From: an uncultured Lachnospiraceae bacterium
GTDB lineage: Bacteria; Bacillota; Clostridia; Lachnospirales; Lachnospiraceae
Reading direction: 5' to 3'
Length of the DNA stretch: 64,000 nt
Assembly: GCA_947631685.1 (NCBI GenBank)
Contig: CANRMI010000006.1
Coordinates: 1-64,000, forward strand
A program made the position numbers and the translations under genes. Position 1 is the first letter of the stretch. Every line of letters starts with the position of its first letter. Below are positions 63,693 through 64,000 of this stretch, in pieces. The notes under the pieces were generated by a model. The model had not been told where the DNA came from. It searched no databases and was given only the letters and a program-made list of their open reading frames with translations.

Positions 63693-64000
63693 ATGAAAGC
63701 AACAGGGATTGTCAGAAGAATAGACGACCTCGGCCGTATCGTGATACCCAAGGAAATCCGCAGGACACTGCGGATCAGGGAGAGCGATCCGCTGGAGATT
63801 TTTACGGATAGAGAGGGAGAGATCATTCTCAAGAAATATTCGCCCATAGGGGAAATGACCACCTTTGCCAGGCAGTACGCGGAGAGCCTTTCCCAGGTGT
63901 CCGGACATGCGGCCTTGATTGCCGACAGGGATCAGTTTATCGCGGTCAGCGGCGGCTATAAGCAGTTTTTGGGAAAGAGCATCAGCAAACGCCTGGAGGA
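63693..64000 (+). CDS. spoVT: Stage V sporulation protein T, 5' part
   Basis: This is the first 102 codons of a gene cut by the window end. The AbrB-type DNA-binding domain (MKATGIVRRIDDLGRIVIPK, then EIRRTLRIRESDPLEIF) is complete, and the next residues (FARQYAESLSQVSGHAALI) begin the GAF-like domain of SpoVT. SpoVT is a late forespore regulator in Bacillus and in Clostridia controls sporulation genes. GGAGG precedes the ATG. The full protein should be about 180 aa. Confidence 0.95.
   Translation, partial: MKATGIVRRIDDLGRIVIPKEIRRTLRIRESDPLEIFTDREGEIILKKYSPIGEMTTFARQYAESLSQVSGHAALIADRDQFIAVSGGYKQFLGKSISKRLE

Overview
The window reads as a chromosomal segment of a spore-forming, anaerobic Clostridia bacterium, most likely of the Lachnospiraceae. 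Pointers are spoVG, spoVT, cwlD and a SleB-domain hydrolase (sporulation and cell wall), an oxygen-sensitive pyruvate formate-lyase system, paired GlgC/GlgD, ECF-type vitamin transporters, consistently Firmicutes-style Shine-Dalgarno sites (AGGAGG) and balanced base composition. No mobile element, prophage, CRISPR array or rRNA was seen. The genome assignment is inference from gene content, not a database match.

Layout. 185-434: a tRNA-Glu/Asn/Cys cluster with a terminator. 451-8070 (+): DUF218 protein, sirtuin, DUF951, then rpsF-ssb-rpsR, gdpP-rplI-dnaB and a MerR-type gene. 8073-13114 (-): a two-component system and an FtsX-type ABC exporter. 13208-16974 (-): ferredoxin, pflA and a pyruvate formate-lyase whose glycyl-radical domain is a separate gene, with a small Cys-rich gene between the two parts. 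17195-18209: a DUF1858 gene and mecA. 18210-18810: a long non-coding stretch with a strong promoter and several hairpins before a 69-aa gene. 19223-25454 (+): a GH18-type protein, a hybrid histidine kinase, its response regulator and CwlD-like amidase. 25449-31010: SGNH esterase (-), then yqeY, sua5, rpiB, comEB and a SleB hydrolase (+), and DUF402 (-). 31207-38396 (+): a complete F-type ATP synthase operon whose c subunit carries Na+-binding residues. 38484-44137 (+): an unknown small protein, a methyltransferase, a large exported protein and a MATE transporter. 44037-45345 (-): queT with a probable preQ1 riboswitch and bioY with a BirA-type operator. 45378-53255 (-): murC, then dnaD-dnaI-prs-MBOAT-SGNH behind a cluster of DnaA-box-like 9-mers. 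53636-64000 (+): glgC-glgD-spoVG, pth-mfd, a 33-aa gene, a sugar kinase, a chemotaxis receptor and the start of spoVT.

How the genes fit together. Housekeeping replication, translation and energy genes sit beside anaerobic pyruvate metabolism, sporulation and cell-wall remodelling. The most unusual point is the two-piece pyruvate formate-lyase: the 679-aa core and 81-aa radical domain add up to 760 residues, the length of the E. coli one-piece enzyme. The 75-aa protein encoded between them resembles the start of the radical domain but has lost the radical loop and carries three cysteines. The pfl promoter has a perfect 14-bp palindrome between its -35 and -10 boxes. Other points are the DnaA-box-like array before the primosome genes, a repeated helical module shared by the hybrid kinase and its regulator, and a structured leader before the 69-aa gene.
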